A stretch of DNA of 64,000 nt from Prevotella melaninogenica (GCF_018127925.1 NZ_CP072347.1:1118501-1182500); one strand, 5' to 3'. Shown: positions 8,265 to 17,961, counted from the first letter of the stretch. Notes: generated by a model from the letters alone, not told the origin. Made by a program: numbers and translations.

Positions 8265-9782
8265 ATGTTGAAGAAAGAAGACCTAAAACAGATTCATGAC
8301 AAAGGAATAAGTGAGGAACAGATAAATAGACAGTTGGAAGACTTCAAAAGAGGCTTTCCTTACTTGAAGCTTGAAGGTGCTGCAACACCAAAGAAAGGTG
8401 TTATGGTACTCGATAAGAATGCTTGTGAGGCTGCTTGCAAAGCATGGCAGCATTATCAAACTCATGGGCATAAAGTTGTCAAGTTTGTTCCAGCATCTGG
8501 TGCAGCCAGTCGCATGTTCAAAGACCTTTTTGCATTCCTCAATGGAAATAACGAGGCACCAGTTAGTGATTTTGAAAAGGAGTTCTTCTCAAATATTCAC
8601 CACTTTGCGTTCTACGAGGCGTTATCAGCCAAATGTCAGCAGCTGGAAGGTAAGACTATCGATGCGTTGATAGCTGAAGGACGATACAAAGCTGTCGTTG
8701 CTACATTATTAAATAAGGAAGGATTAAATTACGGACAGCTACCTAAGGGGTTACTGTTGTTCCATTCTTATAACGATGGAGCACGTACTCCAATGGAAGA
8801 ACATTTGGTTGAAGCTGCTCGGTATGCGGAAAGTAACAAGCAAGCACACGTACATTTCACCGTATCACACGAACACTTAGCCTTCTTCAAACAAAGGGTA
8901 GCTGACAAGCAAGCTAAATTTGAAGGTAAATTCGGTGTAAACTTTGATATTTCTTTTTCTGAACAGAAGCCAAGTACAGATACAATTGCTGTAAATCTTG
9001 ACAATACTCCTTTCCGTAATGAGGACAACTCATTATTGTTCCGTCCAGCCGGTCATGGCGCATTGATAGAGAATTTAAATGATTTGGATGCTGAGATCGT
9101 ATTCATTAAGAATATAGATAATGTGGTACCAGACCGCTTGAAGGAAGAAACCATCAGTTGGAAGATGATTATTGCAGGTAAACTTGTAACCTTACAAGAG
9201 CGTGCTTTTGCTTATCTTCACAAACTGGAGGAAGGTAATTGCACACATTCAGAACTCGAAGAGATACTTGAATTCTTACAGAATGACCTCCCTTGTGAGA
9301 AGCATGATGTGGCTTCTTTGAATGATACAGCACTGGCAGAATACTTATATAAGAAGTTAAATCGTCCAATGCGTGTATGCGGTATGGTAAAGAACGTTGG
9401 TGAACCAGGTGGCGGTCCGTTCCTTGCTTATAATCAAGATGGTACTGTCAGCCTTCAAATTCTTGAGAGTTCTCAGATTGACAAGAACAACGAAGCATCT
9501 ATGAAGATGTTTACAGAAGGTACACACTTCAATCCTGTTGATCTTGTTTGCGCTATCAAAGATTACAAAGGCAATGCTTTTGACTTGACAAAGTATGTAG
9601 ATAAGTCAACAGGCTTCATCAGTTCAAAGTCAAAGAATGGTCGTGAGCTTAAGGCATTGGAACTTCCGGGCTTGTGGAATGGTGCTATGAGCGATTGGAA
9701 TACAGTCTTTGTAGAAGTACCACTCGGCACTTTCAACCCAGTAAAGACTGTCAACGATCTTCTGCGTGAACAGCATCAATAA
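8265..9782 (+). CDS. DUF4301 family protein
   Basis: 505 aa. It is recognised as DUF4301, a Bacteroidota family of unknown function, from its start (KGISEEQINRQLEDFKRGFPYLKLEGAAT), the PASGAASRMFKDL loop and the NVGEPGGGPFLAYN segment. The SGAASRMFKDL stretch, followed by acidic and His-rich segments, recalls nucleotide-sugar pyrophosphorylase folds, but I would not assign an activity. No signal peptide is seen, so it is cytoplasmic. A TATTTTTG box lies at 8222-8229, and the gene diverges from relA. It stands alone, followed by a good terminator. Confidence 0.8.
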   Translation: MLKKEDLKQIHDKGISEEQINRQLEDFKRGFPYLKLEGAATPKKGVMVLDKNACEAACKAWQHYQTHGHKVVKFVPASGAASRMFKDLFAFLNGNNEAPVSDFEKEFFSNIHHFAFYEALSAKCQQLEGKTIDALIAEGRYKAVVATLLNKEGLNYGQLPKGLLLFHSYNDGARTPMEEHLVEAARYAESNKQAHVHFTVSHEHLAFFKQRVADKQAKFEGKFGVNFDISFSEQKPSTDTIAVNLDNTPFRNEDNSLLFRPAGHGALIENLNDLDAEIVFIKNIDNVVPDRLKEETISWKMIIAGKLVTLQERAFAYLHKLEEGNCTHSELEEILEFLQNDLPCEKHDVASLNDTALAEYLYKKLNRPMRVCGMVKNVGEPGGGPFLAYNQDGTVSLQILESSQIDKNNEASMKMFTEGTHFNPVDLVCAIKDYKGNAFDLTKYVDKSTGFISSKSKNGRELKALELPGLWNGAMSDWNTVFVEVPLGTFNPVKTVNDLLREQHQ

Positions 9783-9849
9783 ACATTATAAACATCATAA
9801 ATAAACGTCATAAGTACAAAACTTAGTTTCGTTCACGATAAACTCAATT

Positions 9850-9893
9850 ATTCCCAACCCTTAGAAAACTGATTTCTAAAGGTTGGGAATCTT
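9850..9893 (+). terminator. Terminator of the DUF4301 gene
   Basis: ATTCCCAACC (9850-9859) pairs with GGTTGGGAAT (9881-9890), extended inside by TTAGAAA/TTTCTAA. A short T-containing tail follows. Confidence 0.75.
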
Positions 9894-10057
9894 ATTACCC
9901 ATGAATGTTACGATATTAATTATTTGACATACAGACACTACGGATCAACTCATACTAAACATAATTAGATACGATGTCTATCTGTCTTCTACAAACAACG
10001 TATTCCCTTATTAATTAAAGTTTGTAAACTATTTTTATGCACTTCAAAACCAATATA

Positions 10058-10158
10058 TGCTCTTTTGACTTCTAAAAGATGCCTAATTGGCTTGCAAAAG
10101 GTGCCCTTTAAGACCCTTACTAACGCCCTTTTGAAGTCCAATTAAGCACCTTTTATTT
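10058..10158 (+). repeat. Four-unit dispersed repeat, copy 2
   Basis: Reads through ATGCTCTTTTGACTTCTAAA, AAAAGGTGCCC, TAACGCCC and GCACCTTTTA. Similarity to the copies at 29.1 and 50.1 kb continues on the right as AACTACCTGATTCTCTGTTG and on the left as CAAAACCAA, so the true element is longer than the core. Confidence 0.8.
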
Positions 10159-10317
10159 TACTACTTGATAACTACCTGATTCTCTGTTGATTGCAAACCT
10201 GCCTCTTATATATGTTTTTGCCGTTAGTTATAGATGTTTTCTTTGAAATTATGTAATTATTTTTCAAACTTTTATCTGCATATTTTCGAAGTCTAAAAAG
10301 AAATGATTTTCAATGTC

Positions 10318-10450
10318 AGAGGATGATAATAGGATAGAATGTTGACTATCTTAGCCAAATTTTTATTTAATGAATGGCTATGGTTCTTCCATTAAAGCAA
10401 TACGAAAAGTGTCCACACATTTAACGGAAGAACCCTATTATATCCTATTC
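10318..10450. repeat. GGTTCTTCC-ended palindromic element, copy 1
   Basis: GGTTCTTCCATT and AACGGAAGAACC bracket a ~50-bp core (AAGCAATACGAAAAGTG and CACATTTAA), with outer arms GGATGATAATAGGATAGAAT and the roughly complementary TATTATATCCTATTCATCC. The same core and a TTTTATTTAATGA approach occur at 29936-30053. It sits just before the rho promoter. Confidence 0.7.
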
Positions 10451-10487
10451 ATCCACAGAATAATATCAAAAAAAGATAAGAGAAATC

Positions 10488-10518
10488 TTGTAAGGTTCAA
10501 ATAAAAATTATACCTTTG
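10488..10518 (+). promoter_or_regulatory. Promoter of rho
   Basis: TTG (10488-10490), 20-nt spacer, TACCTTTG (10511-10518): a full Bacteroidota-type promoter. Transcription should begin near 10525, giving a 5' leader of about 75 nt. Confidence 0.8.
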
Positions 10519-10598
10519 CGCCACAAAAGACACATTTAATGATGTTTCACCTTATGAAACGTCGACACTATCAAATGTAATTTCCCATACATATTTAT

Positions 10599-12554
10599 AT
10601 GTTAAGCAAAGAAGAATTATTAGAGAAAGAAGTTTCTGAACTTGAAGCTATTGTTCAGAGTACTGGTGCTGTTTACTCACCTGGAGATGATAAGGATAAG
10701 CTCGTTTATGCCATCCTTGACCGTCAGGCAGAAGAGGCAGGTACAGCACATCCCTTAGAATCAAAGCGTAAGCGTACCAGAATAGCACGAAAAGATACCG
10801 ACAGGGTTTATTCGGTACATGGTGAAGAAGGGGAAAACTTCGACGTACAGAAGAATAAAAACATGGCAACAAGTCAGCCTTCATTGTTCAAAGAGTTGCC
10901 TGAAACAAAGGACGATAAGACTGAAGAAAAATCTCCAGAAGAAATATTAGCATCTATTCCTAAGCATCGTGGTCGTAAATCTAAGGCTGAATTAGAGGCT
11001 ATTGCGGCTGCAGAAGCAGCTATAAAGGCAAAAGCAGAAGAAGCACAGCAGACTGAAGAGCCTGTAGAGGAGGCTCCCGTAGAGAATGTAGAGCCATCTG
11101 TTCCAGAGGATTTCATCCCAGAAGATCAGTTCTCTAACGTACCACAGCAGGAAGAGAGTGAAGGTAAAGAAGAATTATTGGCACGCCTTCAGGAGAAGGT
11201 TAACGCACATAATATGAATATGGAACCAGCTGGTTACTCTGTATTACCTGATGGTGTATGGGCAGGTGACCCAGGAGATGGTACAGATTTCATTCCAGTT
11301 GTTGACCTACCAATTGAAGATCAGGGTATTGTTCCAAACTATGATATGTTTGATCAGCCTACAACTCCTGCTCAGCTACCGTCAACTCCGGTCTATGATA
11401 ATGCCCCAGTTGCTAACAATGCGAACTATGATTTCTCTGACCTTATCAAGGCAAACGGTGTTCTTGAGGTAATGCCTGATGGTTATGGCTTCCTCCGTTC
11501 AAGCGATTATAATTACTTAGCATCACCTGATGATGTGTATATTGCAAACAATCAGATTAAGCAATATGGTCTGAAGACAGGTGACGTTGTAGAATGCCAC
11601 GTACGTCCACCACATGAGGGTGAGAAGTATTTCCCACTGACAAGCATTGATAAGATTAATGGTCGTAAGCCTTCTGAAGTACGTGACCGTATACCTTTCG
11701 AACATCTTACACCACTCTTCCCTGAGGAGAAGTTCACACTCTGTGGCGATCCTCGTACAACTAATCTTTCAACACGTATTGTAGATCTCTTCTCACCAAT
11801 CGGTAAGGGACAGCGTGCATTGATTGTTGCGCAGCCAAAGACGGGTAAGACTATCTTGATGAAGGATATTGCAAATGCTATTGCAGCCAACCATCCAGAG
11901 GCTTACTTGATGATGCTCTTGATTGATGAGCGTCCTGAGGAGGTTACCGATATGGCACGCACAGTAAATGCAGAGGTTATTGCTTCAACATTTGATGAGC
12001 CTGCAGAACGCCACGTTAAGATTGCCGGTATCGTTTTGGAGAAGGCAAAACGCATGGTTGAATGTGGTCATGATGTAGTTATCTTCCTTGACTCAATCAC
12101 TCGTTTGGCACGTGCTTACAACACTGTAGCACCAGCATCTGGTAAGGTCTTGACTGGTGGTGTGGATGCCAATGCATTGCAGAAGCCAAAGCGTTTCTTC
12201 GGTGCTGCACGTAATATTGAGGGTGGTGGTTCTTTGACTATCATTGCAACAGCCTTGATTGATACTGGTTCTAAGATGGATGAGGTTATCTTCGAGGAGT
12301 TCAAGGGAACAGGTAATATGGAGTTGCAGCTTGACCGTAGCTTGAGTAACAAGCGTATCTTCCCAGCTGTTAACTTGGTTGCTTCAAGTACACGTCGTGA
12401 TGACCTCCTCCAGGATCGTACAACACTTGATCGTATGTGGATTCTCCGCAAGTACATTGCTGACATGAATTCTATCGAGGCTATGAACTCTATCCACGAC
12501 CGTATGAGACGTACAGAGAACAATGAGGAGTTCCTGTTGTCGATGAATGATTAA
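10599..12554 (+). CDS. rho: Transcription termination factor Rho
   Basis: 651 aa, much longer than the ~420-aa E. coli protein because of an acidic, low-complexity insertion. Residues 1-45 are the N-terminal helical domain. Residues about 80-285 are the insertion, rich in Glu, Pro, Gln and Asn. The cold-shock-type RNA-binding domain follows at about 287-335 ([20 protein letters not shown]). The ATPase carries Walker A QPKTGKT (412-418) and Walker B VVIFLD (493-498), with the secondary RNA-binding Q- and R-loops after it. As a hexameric helicase it ends transcription of untranslated RNA. The insertion is usual for Bacteroidota. It has its own promoter and terminator. Confidence 0.97.
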   Translation: MLSKEELLEKEVSELEAIVQSTGAVYSPGDDKDKLVYAILDRQAEEAGTAHPLESKRKRTRIARKDTDRVYSVHGEEGENFDVQKNKNMATSQPSLFKELPETKDDKTEEKSPEEILASIPKHRGRKSKAELEAIAAAEAAIKAKAEEAQQTEEPVEEAPVENVEPSVPEDFIPEDQFSNVPQQEESEGKEELLARLQEKVNAHNMNMEPAGYSVLPDGVWAGDPGDGTDFIPVVDLPIEDQGIVPNYDMFDQPTTPAQLPSTPVYDNAPVANNANYDFSDLIKANGVLEVMPDGYGFLRSSDYNYLASPDDVYIANNQIKQYGLKTGDVVECHVRPPHEGEKYFPLTSIDKINGRKPSEVRDRIPFEHLTPLFPEEKFTLCGDPRTTNLSTRIVDLFSPIGKGQRALIVAQPKTGKTILMKDIANAIAANHPEAYLMMLLIDERPEEVTDMARTVNAEVIASTFDEPAERHVKIAGIVLEKAKRMVECGHDVVIFLDSITRLARAYNTVAPASGKVLTGGVDANALQKPKRFFGAARNIEGGGSLTIIATALIDTGSKMDEVIFEEFKGTGNMELQLDRSLSNKRIFPAVNLVASSTRRDDLLQDRTTLDRMWILRKYIADMNSIEAMNSIHDRMRRTENNEEFLLSMND

Positions 12555-12619
12555 TGAAATCAGATTATTGAAACTTATTGTTCTTTTCTAACAGTAAGTT
12601 TACAGTATTAGTAAAATAG

Positions 12620-12674
12620 AAAAAGTGTATCGAAAGTATGAAACGGTATTGTTTCCTCTTGATACACTTTTTTT
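12620..12674 (+). terminator. Terminator of rho
   Basis: AAAAAGTGTATC (12620-12631) pairs with GATACACTTTTT (12661-12672), with the stem running into a T-tract. Confidence 0.88.
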
Positions 12675-12740
12675 GTTTATATACAATTTCACCCAACTGT
12701 CGAAAAGTTTCCGTTTGTCCTATTATTTCACAACCTGCTT

Positions 12741-12850
12741 TTTTAAAGATGCTTAATTGGATTCGAAAAGACGCCCAATTGGCTTGCAAAAGATGCCCTT
12801 TTCGATGCTAACTAACGCCCTTTTGAACCCTTACTAAACACCTTTTAAAA
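12741..12850 (+). repeat. Four-unit dispersed repeat, copy 3
   Basis: A more diverged copy: GATGCTTAATTGG, GACGCCCAATTGG, AGATGCCCTTTT, TAACGCCCTTTTGAA and ACACCTTTTA. It shows five units rather than four, so unit number varies between copies. Confidence 0.75.
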
Positions 12851-13029
12851 CATGGTTTTATAATATGCTGAATTGCTGATAGTTACAAAGATGATTTTAA
12901 GATATCATTTCTTATGCTTTTAGGGAGTAAAGATAACAAATTATGTAATATATTTTCAAATTAGAAAACATAAAATATCAGGTGCTTTAAGAATATAAAA
13001 ACACGATGTTTTGATAACTGAATAATCCC

Positions 13030-14295
13030 TTATTTCTTGATAAACCTAACATTTGCATAGCCAACAAGCTTATCGGTACGTCCTCCTTGTGGACGGAAAT
13101 AAATAAGGGCTTGATAGCTATTTTCGGTTTGATAATGGCTATTGTCAACTCTAAAAGACGAGAGTCTACCTTGCTCATCTGCAGCAAGGAACTGATAGTT
13201 ATAATAACCTAACTTCAAAGGGACTACTGCCTCATAATATCCACCAGTAGAATTATATGTCATCTCATAAGTAGGAAGCAGACGGTCATAAGTCCAATCA
13301 CCATTCAAAAATATTCTGTAAGGGTTGGGGGAAGGTACGTTTAACTGAAAATGAGTCAGCATATAGTCACTCGTTGTATTTATCTCAACATTATCAGAGT
13401 TACGTATCAAAAATGCACCATCAGCATCTTCATCATACAGATAATTTAAGAATGGAGTAGTAGGGAAGAGATAGGCATGAAAATTCTTACCATCCCAACC
13501 AATTTTATCTACGCCCATAGAAGCAACATCGGTTGAGAGAATCTCAAACTTCCTATATTCATTACCCGCCCAAAAGATATAATCCTGATTGTGCGACCAT
13601 CGTAAACCATTTGGCATGACATACTGCGGTTTACTATTCCAACGAGCATCAAGCCAATTACGGTTTTGTAATACTACTGTCTTAATCTGCTCCTGTGGAT
13701 TACTTACTATGTAAGTGCCATAATCTATCAGCATCTCAGCCTGCTGTTGCTCACGGTTAATCGACTGATCTGTTTGTGTAGTTATATTCAATCTAACACC
13801 CATAGAACTCTCTGCAGGTTCTGTAAGCATAAAGCAAGCTGTAAGTAAAGGGTGGTCAGAGCTACTATCATCATCATAGACATATAGACGATAATTGCCA
13901 GACAACTTTGGTTGGCAATTATCATTTGGAATATTCAAATGATAATGTGTGTAAAGTGTATTCGTTAGGGTAGACTCCTTTACATCATCTATTGTGTTTC
14001 CTGCTATAAAACCATCTACGACATCACTTTCAAAGAGTCCGACGGAAGGCTTCCAATCAGCTTCACAATGCTCTAACCGATAAGTCAGACGGCGGTAAGT
14101 GTGTGTAAGATCGTCAAAATCTATACTTATCTTTCCGTCATTGAGTACCATGATAGGCAAGTCCATCCACTTCTGATTAGCAACAACCTGCAATGAACGA
14201 ATATTATCGTCATTGATTTGATGTCGCTGAGCAAAAGCAGAAAAGGGGAGAAGACAAGCTAAAAAATAGGTGAATATAAAGATTAATCTCCTCAT
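13030..14295 (-). CDS. DUF5103 family protein, probable type IX secretion system plug
   Basis: 421 aa with a signal peptide (hydrophobic residues 4-21, cut near AFAQ). The body matches DUF5103: a paired beta-sandwich start (IRSLQVVANQKW), YRLEHCEADWKPS, LSGNYRLYVYDDD and a C-terminal NGDWTYDRLLPTYEMTYN region. In Flavobacterium a protein of this family is the Plug bound to the SprA/Sov translocon of the type IX secretion system, so I infer the same role at the outer membrane. Its ATG overlaps the stop of the upstream gene by 4 bp (ATGA), so the two are co-translated. No other T9SS genes are nearby. Confidence 0.82.
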   Translation of the reverse strand: MRRLIFIFTYFLACLLPFSAFAQRHQINDDNIRSLQVVANQKWMDLPIMVLNDGKISIDFDDLTHTYRRLTYRLEHCEADWKPSVGLFESDVVDGFIAGNTIDDVKESTLTNTLYTHYHLNIPNDNCQPKLSGNYRLYVYDDDSSSDHPLLTACFMLTEPAESSMGVRLNITTQTDQSINREQQQAEMLIDYGTYIVSNPQEQIKTVVLQNRNWLDARWNSKPQYVMPNGLRWSHNQDYIFWAGNEYRKFEILSTDVASMGVDKIGWDGKNFHAYLFPTTPFLNYLYDEDADGAFLIRNSDNVEINTTSDYMLTHFQLNVPSPNPYRIFLNGDWTYDRLLPTYEMTYNSTGGYYEAVVPLKLGYYNYQFLAADEQGRLSSFRVDNSHYQTENSYQALIYFRPQGGRTDKLVGYANVRFIKK

Positions 14296-14738
14296 TCTTC
14301 TTTATCCAATAAATCTTTGAGGAAGCAATCGAGGTCCTTATCTAAATCATGCATGAGGTCGCCACCTATAATAGCAATGTCATCATCAACAAGATAAAGT
14401 TCTGCAATATTATTCTTATCATCATCTTCAAGGATGAAACTATAAGGTTTCATGATTGACATATTCTCAATAACGTTCTTAGTACGATTAAGTTCTGAAC
14501 GTAAGATACATGCTGCTTCTTGATAAAAATTATCACTCTTATTATCAATCCATTGGTCGATGACACAACGAGTAATCTCATCATCTCCATCGTCAAAAGC
14601 CATAAGGTCACCACTATCTTGCGATACACGCAAATGAATATCAGTCATAGGCATATCACAGTCATTAGCAGTAAATTTCTGTGCAACTTTCTTCAAAAAG
14701 CGTTCAATCTGTTGCTGGGTCTGTTCAGTTTCTGTCAT
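14292..14738 (-). CDS. Conserved acidic hypothetical protein
   Basis: 148 aa, strongly acidic (runs FDDGDDE, EDDDKN, DLDKDLD) with no signal peptide and no motif I recognise. It has a helical start (TETEQTQQQIERFLKKVAQKF) and an alpha/beta body. It is the first gene of a two-gene unit with the DUF5103 gene, overlapping it by 4 bp, so a role connected with that protein is possible but not shown. A TATATTTG box on the minus strand at 14771-14778 lies about 35 bp upstream. Confidence 0.7.
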   Translation of the reverse strand: MTETEQTQQQIERFLKKVAQKFTANDCDMPMTDIHLRVSQDSGDLMAFDDGDDEITRCVIDQWIDNKSDNFYQEAACILRSELNRTKNVIENMSIMKPYSFILEDDDKNNIAELYLVDDDIAIIGGDLMHDLDKDLDCFLKDLLDKEE

Positions 14739-14828
14739 GTCCTTGGTATATGTTTATTTTATAACAACGACAAATATACAAAAAGTTTTCGATTTTGTAT
14801 ATATGAACACATTTTTTTACGCTCTTTT

Positions 14829-14859
14829 TTTGATGATTATAAAAAAAACATTATCTTTG
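14829..14859 (+). promoter_or_regulatory. Promoter of galE
   Basis: TTTG (14829-14832), 19-nt spacer, TATCTTTG (14852-14859), about 50 bp before the galE start. Confidence 0.85.
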
Positions 14860-14909
14860 CAACATAACTCATTGAAATAAAACAGCCTAAATAAGGAAAA
14901 CAATATAAA

Positions 14910-15947
14910 ATGAAACAAACAATTCTTGTTACTGGAGGAACGGGATTTATTGGTTCACACACAAGTGTAGAGCTGATAGAAGCTGGTTATGAAGTCGTTA
15001 TTGTTGACGATTTATCTAACTCTAAAATTGAGGTTTTAGATGGTATTGAAAAAATAACGGGCGTTAGACCAGCTTTTGAGCAGGTTGACCTTCGTGATCG
15101 TGAAGCTACAGAAAATGTCTTCCGTAAATATCCTAAGATAGAAGGTATTATTCATTTCGCTGCTTCTAAGGCAGTAGGCGAGAGTGTACAGCTTCCTTTG
15201 ATGTATTATAGAAACAATATTGTTTCATTGTTGAATCTATTGGAACTTATGCCAAAGTACAATGTAAAGGGAATTATCTTCTCAAGTTCTTGTACGGTAT
15301 ATGGTCAGCCTAAGCCTGAAAACCTACCTGTTACAGAGGATGCTCCACATCAGAAAGCAACTTCACCATACGGTAATACTAAGGAAATCAACGAGCAAAT
15401 TATCTTAGATTATATTAATAGCGGTGCCGATATTAAGAGTATCGTATTGAGATATTTTAATCCTATTGGTGCACACCCATCAGCATTGATTGGTGAGTTA
15501 CCTAATGGTGTACCAAATAACTTGATTCCTTTTGTTACACAGACAGCTATGGGTATCAGAAAGGAATTGACCATCTTCGGTAATGATTATAACACACCTG
15601 ATGGTACTTGTATCCGTGACTACATCTATGTTGTTGATTTGGCAAAGGCTCACGTTGCAGCTATGGCACGCGTACTTGACCAGGATACAGAGAAGATTGA
15701 GTACTTCAACATTGGTACAGGTAGTGGTAACTCTACAAAGGAGATTGTCGAAACCTTTGAAAAAGCTACTGGTGTTAAGGTAAACTGGAAGTATGGTCCA
15801 CGTCGTGAAGGCGATATCGAAAAGATCTGGGGCGATTGCACCAAAGCCAACACAGTATTGGGTTGGAAAGCTGACACGCCATTGGCTGACGTTCTCGCAA
15901 CTGCTTGGAAATGGCAGGAGAAGCTCAGAGAAGACGGAGTTATGTAG
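14910..15947 (+). CDS. galE: UDP-glucose 4-epimerase
   Basis: 345 aa. It interconverts UDP-glucose and UDP-galactose with bound NAD, feeding galactose use and surface polysaccharides. The Rossmann motif is GGTGFIGSH (9-17). The short-chain dehydrogenase catalytic set is visible as SSS at 125-127 and Y154xxxK158 (SPYGNTKE). The length equals the family norm. It forms a single-gene unit with its own promoter and a strong terminator. Confidence 0.96.
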   Translation: MKQTILVTGGTGFIGSHTSVELIEAGYEVVIVDDLSNSKIEVLDGIEKITGVRPAFEQVDLRDREATENVFRKYPKIEGIIHFAASKAVGESVQLPLMYYRNNIVSLLNLLELMPKYNVKGIIFSSSCTVYGQPKPENLPVTEDAPHQKATSPYGNTKEINEQIILDYINSGADIKSIVLRYFNPIGAHPSALIGELPNGVPNNLIPFVTQTAMGIRKELTIFGNDYNTPDGTCIRDYIYVVDLAKAHVAAMARVLDQDTEKIEYFNIGTGSGNSTKEIVETFEKATGVKVNWKYGPRREGDIEKIWGDCTKANTVLGWKADTPLADVLATAWKWQEKLREDGVM

Positions 15948-16038
15948 AAATCATTTTTTACGATTAATAATAGTCAAGATTAGTAAGCAAAAACAATATT
16001 GCAGGTGTATCCTGCTTTATTTTGTGTTTGTGTTGTTG

Positions 16039-16071
16039 TTATCCCTCGATGTGAATCGAGGGATAATTTTT
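16039..16071 (+). terminator. Terminator of galE
   Basis: TTATCCCTCGAT (16039-16050) pairs perfectly with ATCGAGGGATAA (16055-16066) around a 4-nt GTGA loop, followed by five T. Confidence 0.95.
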
Positions 16072-16209
16072 ATACCCTTAAATCAGTCCTACTATTTATC
16101 AATGCTGTCCGCTAAACATTTACGCTATCATCAGTGTTTATAGTATTCCACCTTATATACAACTACTATAAAGTCGCTCTCCATTCATTTTCAAGCAATG
16201 TATTGTTGC

Positions 16210-16277
16210 CCAGCACAAGTAGTGCTCATGCTCAGCACAATTGGTGCTCATGCTCAGCACGAGTGGTGTTGAGGCTT
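16210..16277. repeat. 22-bp palindrome array, site 1 (three units)
   Basis: Three tandem units of 22 bp, each with a small palindrome (GCAC-aagta-GTGC, GCAC-aattg-GTGC, GCAC-gagtg-GTG) and a TCATGCTCA-like spacer. The loops differ while the arms hold. Confidence 0.85.
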
Positions 16278-16467
16278 AAACACATTACAAAATATAGATA
16301 GGAGAGGGATAACTTATATTACAATCAATAAGAAGAACAGAACTATTATCTACTATACAATTAAGGCTAATTATACTTCTCAAGAACTATATTAAGGTAA
16401 AACAGAACAACATTAAGGATAAAAAGATTAAAAAAGAACAACTTTTATCCGTATAAATTTGCGAATA

Positions 16468-16499
16468 TGGGATATAATCTATAATTTTGCACATAAGAT
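16468..16499 (+). promoter_or_regulatory. Promoter of the tetR-fabG unit
   Basis: TTTG (16468-16471), 20-nt spacer, TAATTTTG (16492-16499). The leader would be only about 15-35 nt, depending on which start codon is used. Confidence 0.8.
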
Positions 16500-16520
16500 T
16501 TGCGATGTGCAAGTAACTAA

Positions 16521-17132
16521 ATGAATAATTACAAGAGTATGTCAATATCAAAGACCAGACAAAAGCTTGTTGATGTAGCACGCCAACTTTTTGCAAAAAA
16601 TGGTATTGCCAACACAACGATGAACGACATCGCCAAGGCTTCAGGTAAAGGTAGACGCACACTCTACACTTACTTTAAGAGCAAGGACGATGTGTATTAT
16701 GCTGTTATTGAGTCTGAGCTGGAGCGTTTATCAGACAAGTTGGACGAAGTAGCTGCTAAAAACATCAGCCCTCAGGATAAAATCATCGAACTCATTTATA
16801 CACACCTTAGTATGATTAAAGAGACTGTGATGCGTAATGGTAATTTGCGCGCAGAGTTCTTTAGGAATATATGGATGGTAGAAAAGGCGCGAAAGAACTT
16901 CGATGAAGACGAGATTGAACTCTTCCGTAAAGTTTATTCTGATGCCAAGGAAGACGGAGATTTTGATATTGAAAACGTTGAACTTGTAGCAGACATCACA
17001 CACTATTGTATCAAAGGACTTGAAGTACCATTTATCTACGGTCGCTTAGGTCATGGACTAACAGAGGAATCTTCACGTCCACTTGTGGCTAAGGTTGTGT
17101 ATGGTGCATTAGGAAAAAGCGGACTGAAATAA
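16521..17132 (+). CDS. TetR/AcrR family transcriptional regulator
   Basis: 203 aa; ATG 16539 (MSISKTRQK) is an alternative start. An N-terminal helix-turn-helix (about residues 9-55: RQKLVDVARQLFAKNGIANTTMNDIAKASGKGRRTLYTYFKSKDD) is the TetR DNA-binding domain. The helical C-terminal half would bind a ligand and dimerise. It is 76 bp upstream of fabG in the same direction, so regulation of fatty-acid synthesis is a reasonable inference, similar in position to FabR-type control but not shown. It may also control itself. Confidence 0.88.
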   Translation: MNNYKSMSISKTRQKLVDVARQLFAKNGIANTTMNDIAKASGKGRRTLYTYFKSKDDVYYAVIESELERLSDKLDEVAAKNISPQDKIIELIYTHLSMIKETVMRNGNLRAEFFRNIWMVEKARKNFDEDEIELFRKVYSDAKEDGDFDIENVELVADITHYCIKGLEVPFIYGRLGHGLTEESSRPLVAKVVYGALGKSGLK

Positions 17133-17208
17133 ATCATTATACTATCATGTGATTTCAGTTAGCTTGCTTATTATAAACTTATAAACTAACAATATAAATC
17201 AAAACAAC

Positions 17209-17955
17209 ATGAAATTATTGGAAGGTAAGACAGCCCTGATTACAGGTGCTGCACGTGGTATTGGTAAGGCTATCGCATTGAAGTTTGCAGAGGAGGGTGC
17301 AAACGTTGCATTCACCGACCTCGTTATCGACGAGAATGGCAAGGCTACAGAGGCAGAGATTGCTGCTTTTGGCGTAAAAGCTAAGGGTTATGCAAGTAAT
17401 GCTGCAGACTTCGCACAGTCTGAAGAGGTTGTAAAGCAGGTTAAGGAGGAATTCGGTTCTATTGATATCCTCATCAATAATGCTGGTATTACGAAAGATG
17501 GTCTTATGCTTCGTATGACTGAGCAGCAGTGGGATGCAGTTATCGCAGTAAACCTTAAGAGTGCCTTCAACTTCATTCACGCTTGTGTACCAGTGATGAT
17601 GCGTCAGCGTGGTGGTAGTATTATCAACATGGCAAGTGTTGTTGGCGTTCATGGTAATGCTGGTCAGGCTAACTATTCAGCTTCAAAGGCTGGTATGATT
17701 GCTTTGGCTAAGAGTATAGCTCAGGAGATGGGCCCTAAGGGAATTCGTGCCAATGCTATTGCTCCAGGCTTCATTGATACAGCTATGACACAGGCTTTGG
17801 ATGACAATATCCGTAAGGAATGGACTTCAAAGATTCCTCTTCGCCGCGGAGGTACTGTTGAGGATATAGCAAACACAGCCGTTTACCTTGGTTCTGAACT
17901 GTCAAGCTATGTTACAGGTCAGGTTATCCAGGTTGATGGCGGTATGAATATGTAA
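17209..17955 (+). CDS. fabG: 3-oxoacyl-[acyl-carrier-protein] reductase
   Basis: 248 aa, standard length. It reduces 3-oxoacyl-ACP with NADPH in the fatty-acid elongation cycle. The cofactor motif TGAARGIG is at 12-19, NNAG at 90-93, and the catalytic set S143, Y156, K160 (NYSASKAG) is complete. The C-terminal SSYVTGQVIQVDGGMNM is typical of FabG. It follows the TetR gene and is followed by a GC-rich hairpin. SDR substrate range cannot be proved from sequence, but identity to FabG is clear. Confidence 0.94.
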   Translation: MKLLEGKTALITGAARGIGKAIALKFAEEGANVAFTDLVIDENGKATEAEIAAFGVKAKGYASNAADFAQSEEVVKQVKEEFGSIDILINNAGITKDGLMLRMTEQQWDAVIAVNLKSAFNFIHACVPVMMRQRGGSIINMASVVGVHGNAGQANYSASKAGMIALAKSIAQEMGPKGIRANAIAPGFIDTAMTQALDDNIRKEWTSKIPLRRGGTVEDIANTAVYLGSELSSYVTGQVIQVDGGMNM

Positions 17956-17961
17956 AGTTTC

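Larger units (their letters stand above)
9783..10598. other. 816-bp intergenic region before rho
   Basis: It contains the DUF4301 terminator (9850-9893), copy 2 of the four-unit repeat (10058-10158) with its extended right flank to about 10197, a GGTTCTTCC-ended element (10318-10450) and the rho promoter. The stretches 9900-10020 and 10200-10315 are AT-rich and show nothing I can name. Confidence 0.8.
12555..13029. other. 475-bp intergenic region after rho
   Basis: Two convergent genes end here. It holds the rho terminator and copy 3 of the four-unit repeat. The rest (12850-13029) is AT-rich with no visible feature. Confidence 0.75.
15948..16520. other. 573-bp intergenic region between galE and tetR
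   Basis: It holds the galE terminator, a three-unit 22-bp palindrome array and the tetR promoter. No gene is visible; 16080-16205 and 16280-16460 show nothing else I can name. Confidence 0.8.

Noticed and set aside
16210-16277. CRISPR-like array of short repeats
   Set aside because: Units are 22 bp head-to-tail with palindromic cores and no unique spacers of 30 bp or so; no cas genes are present.
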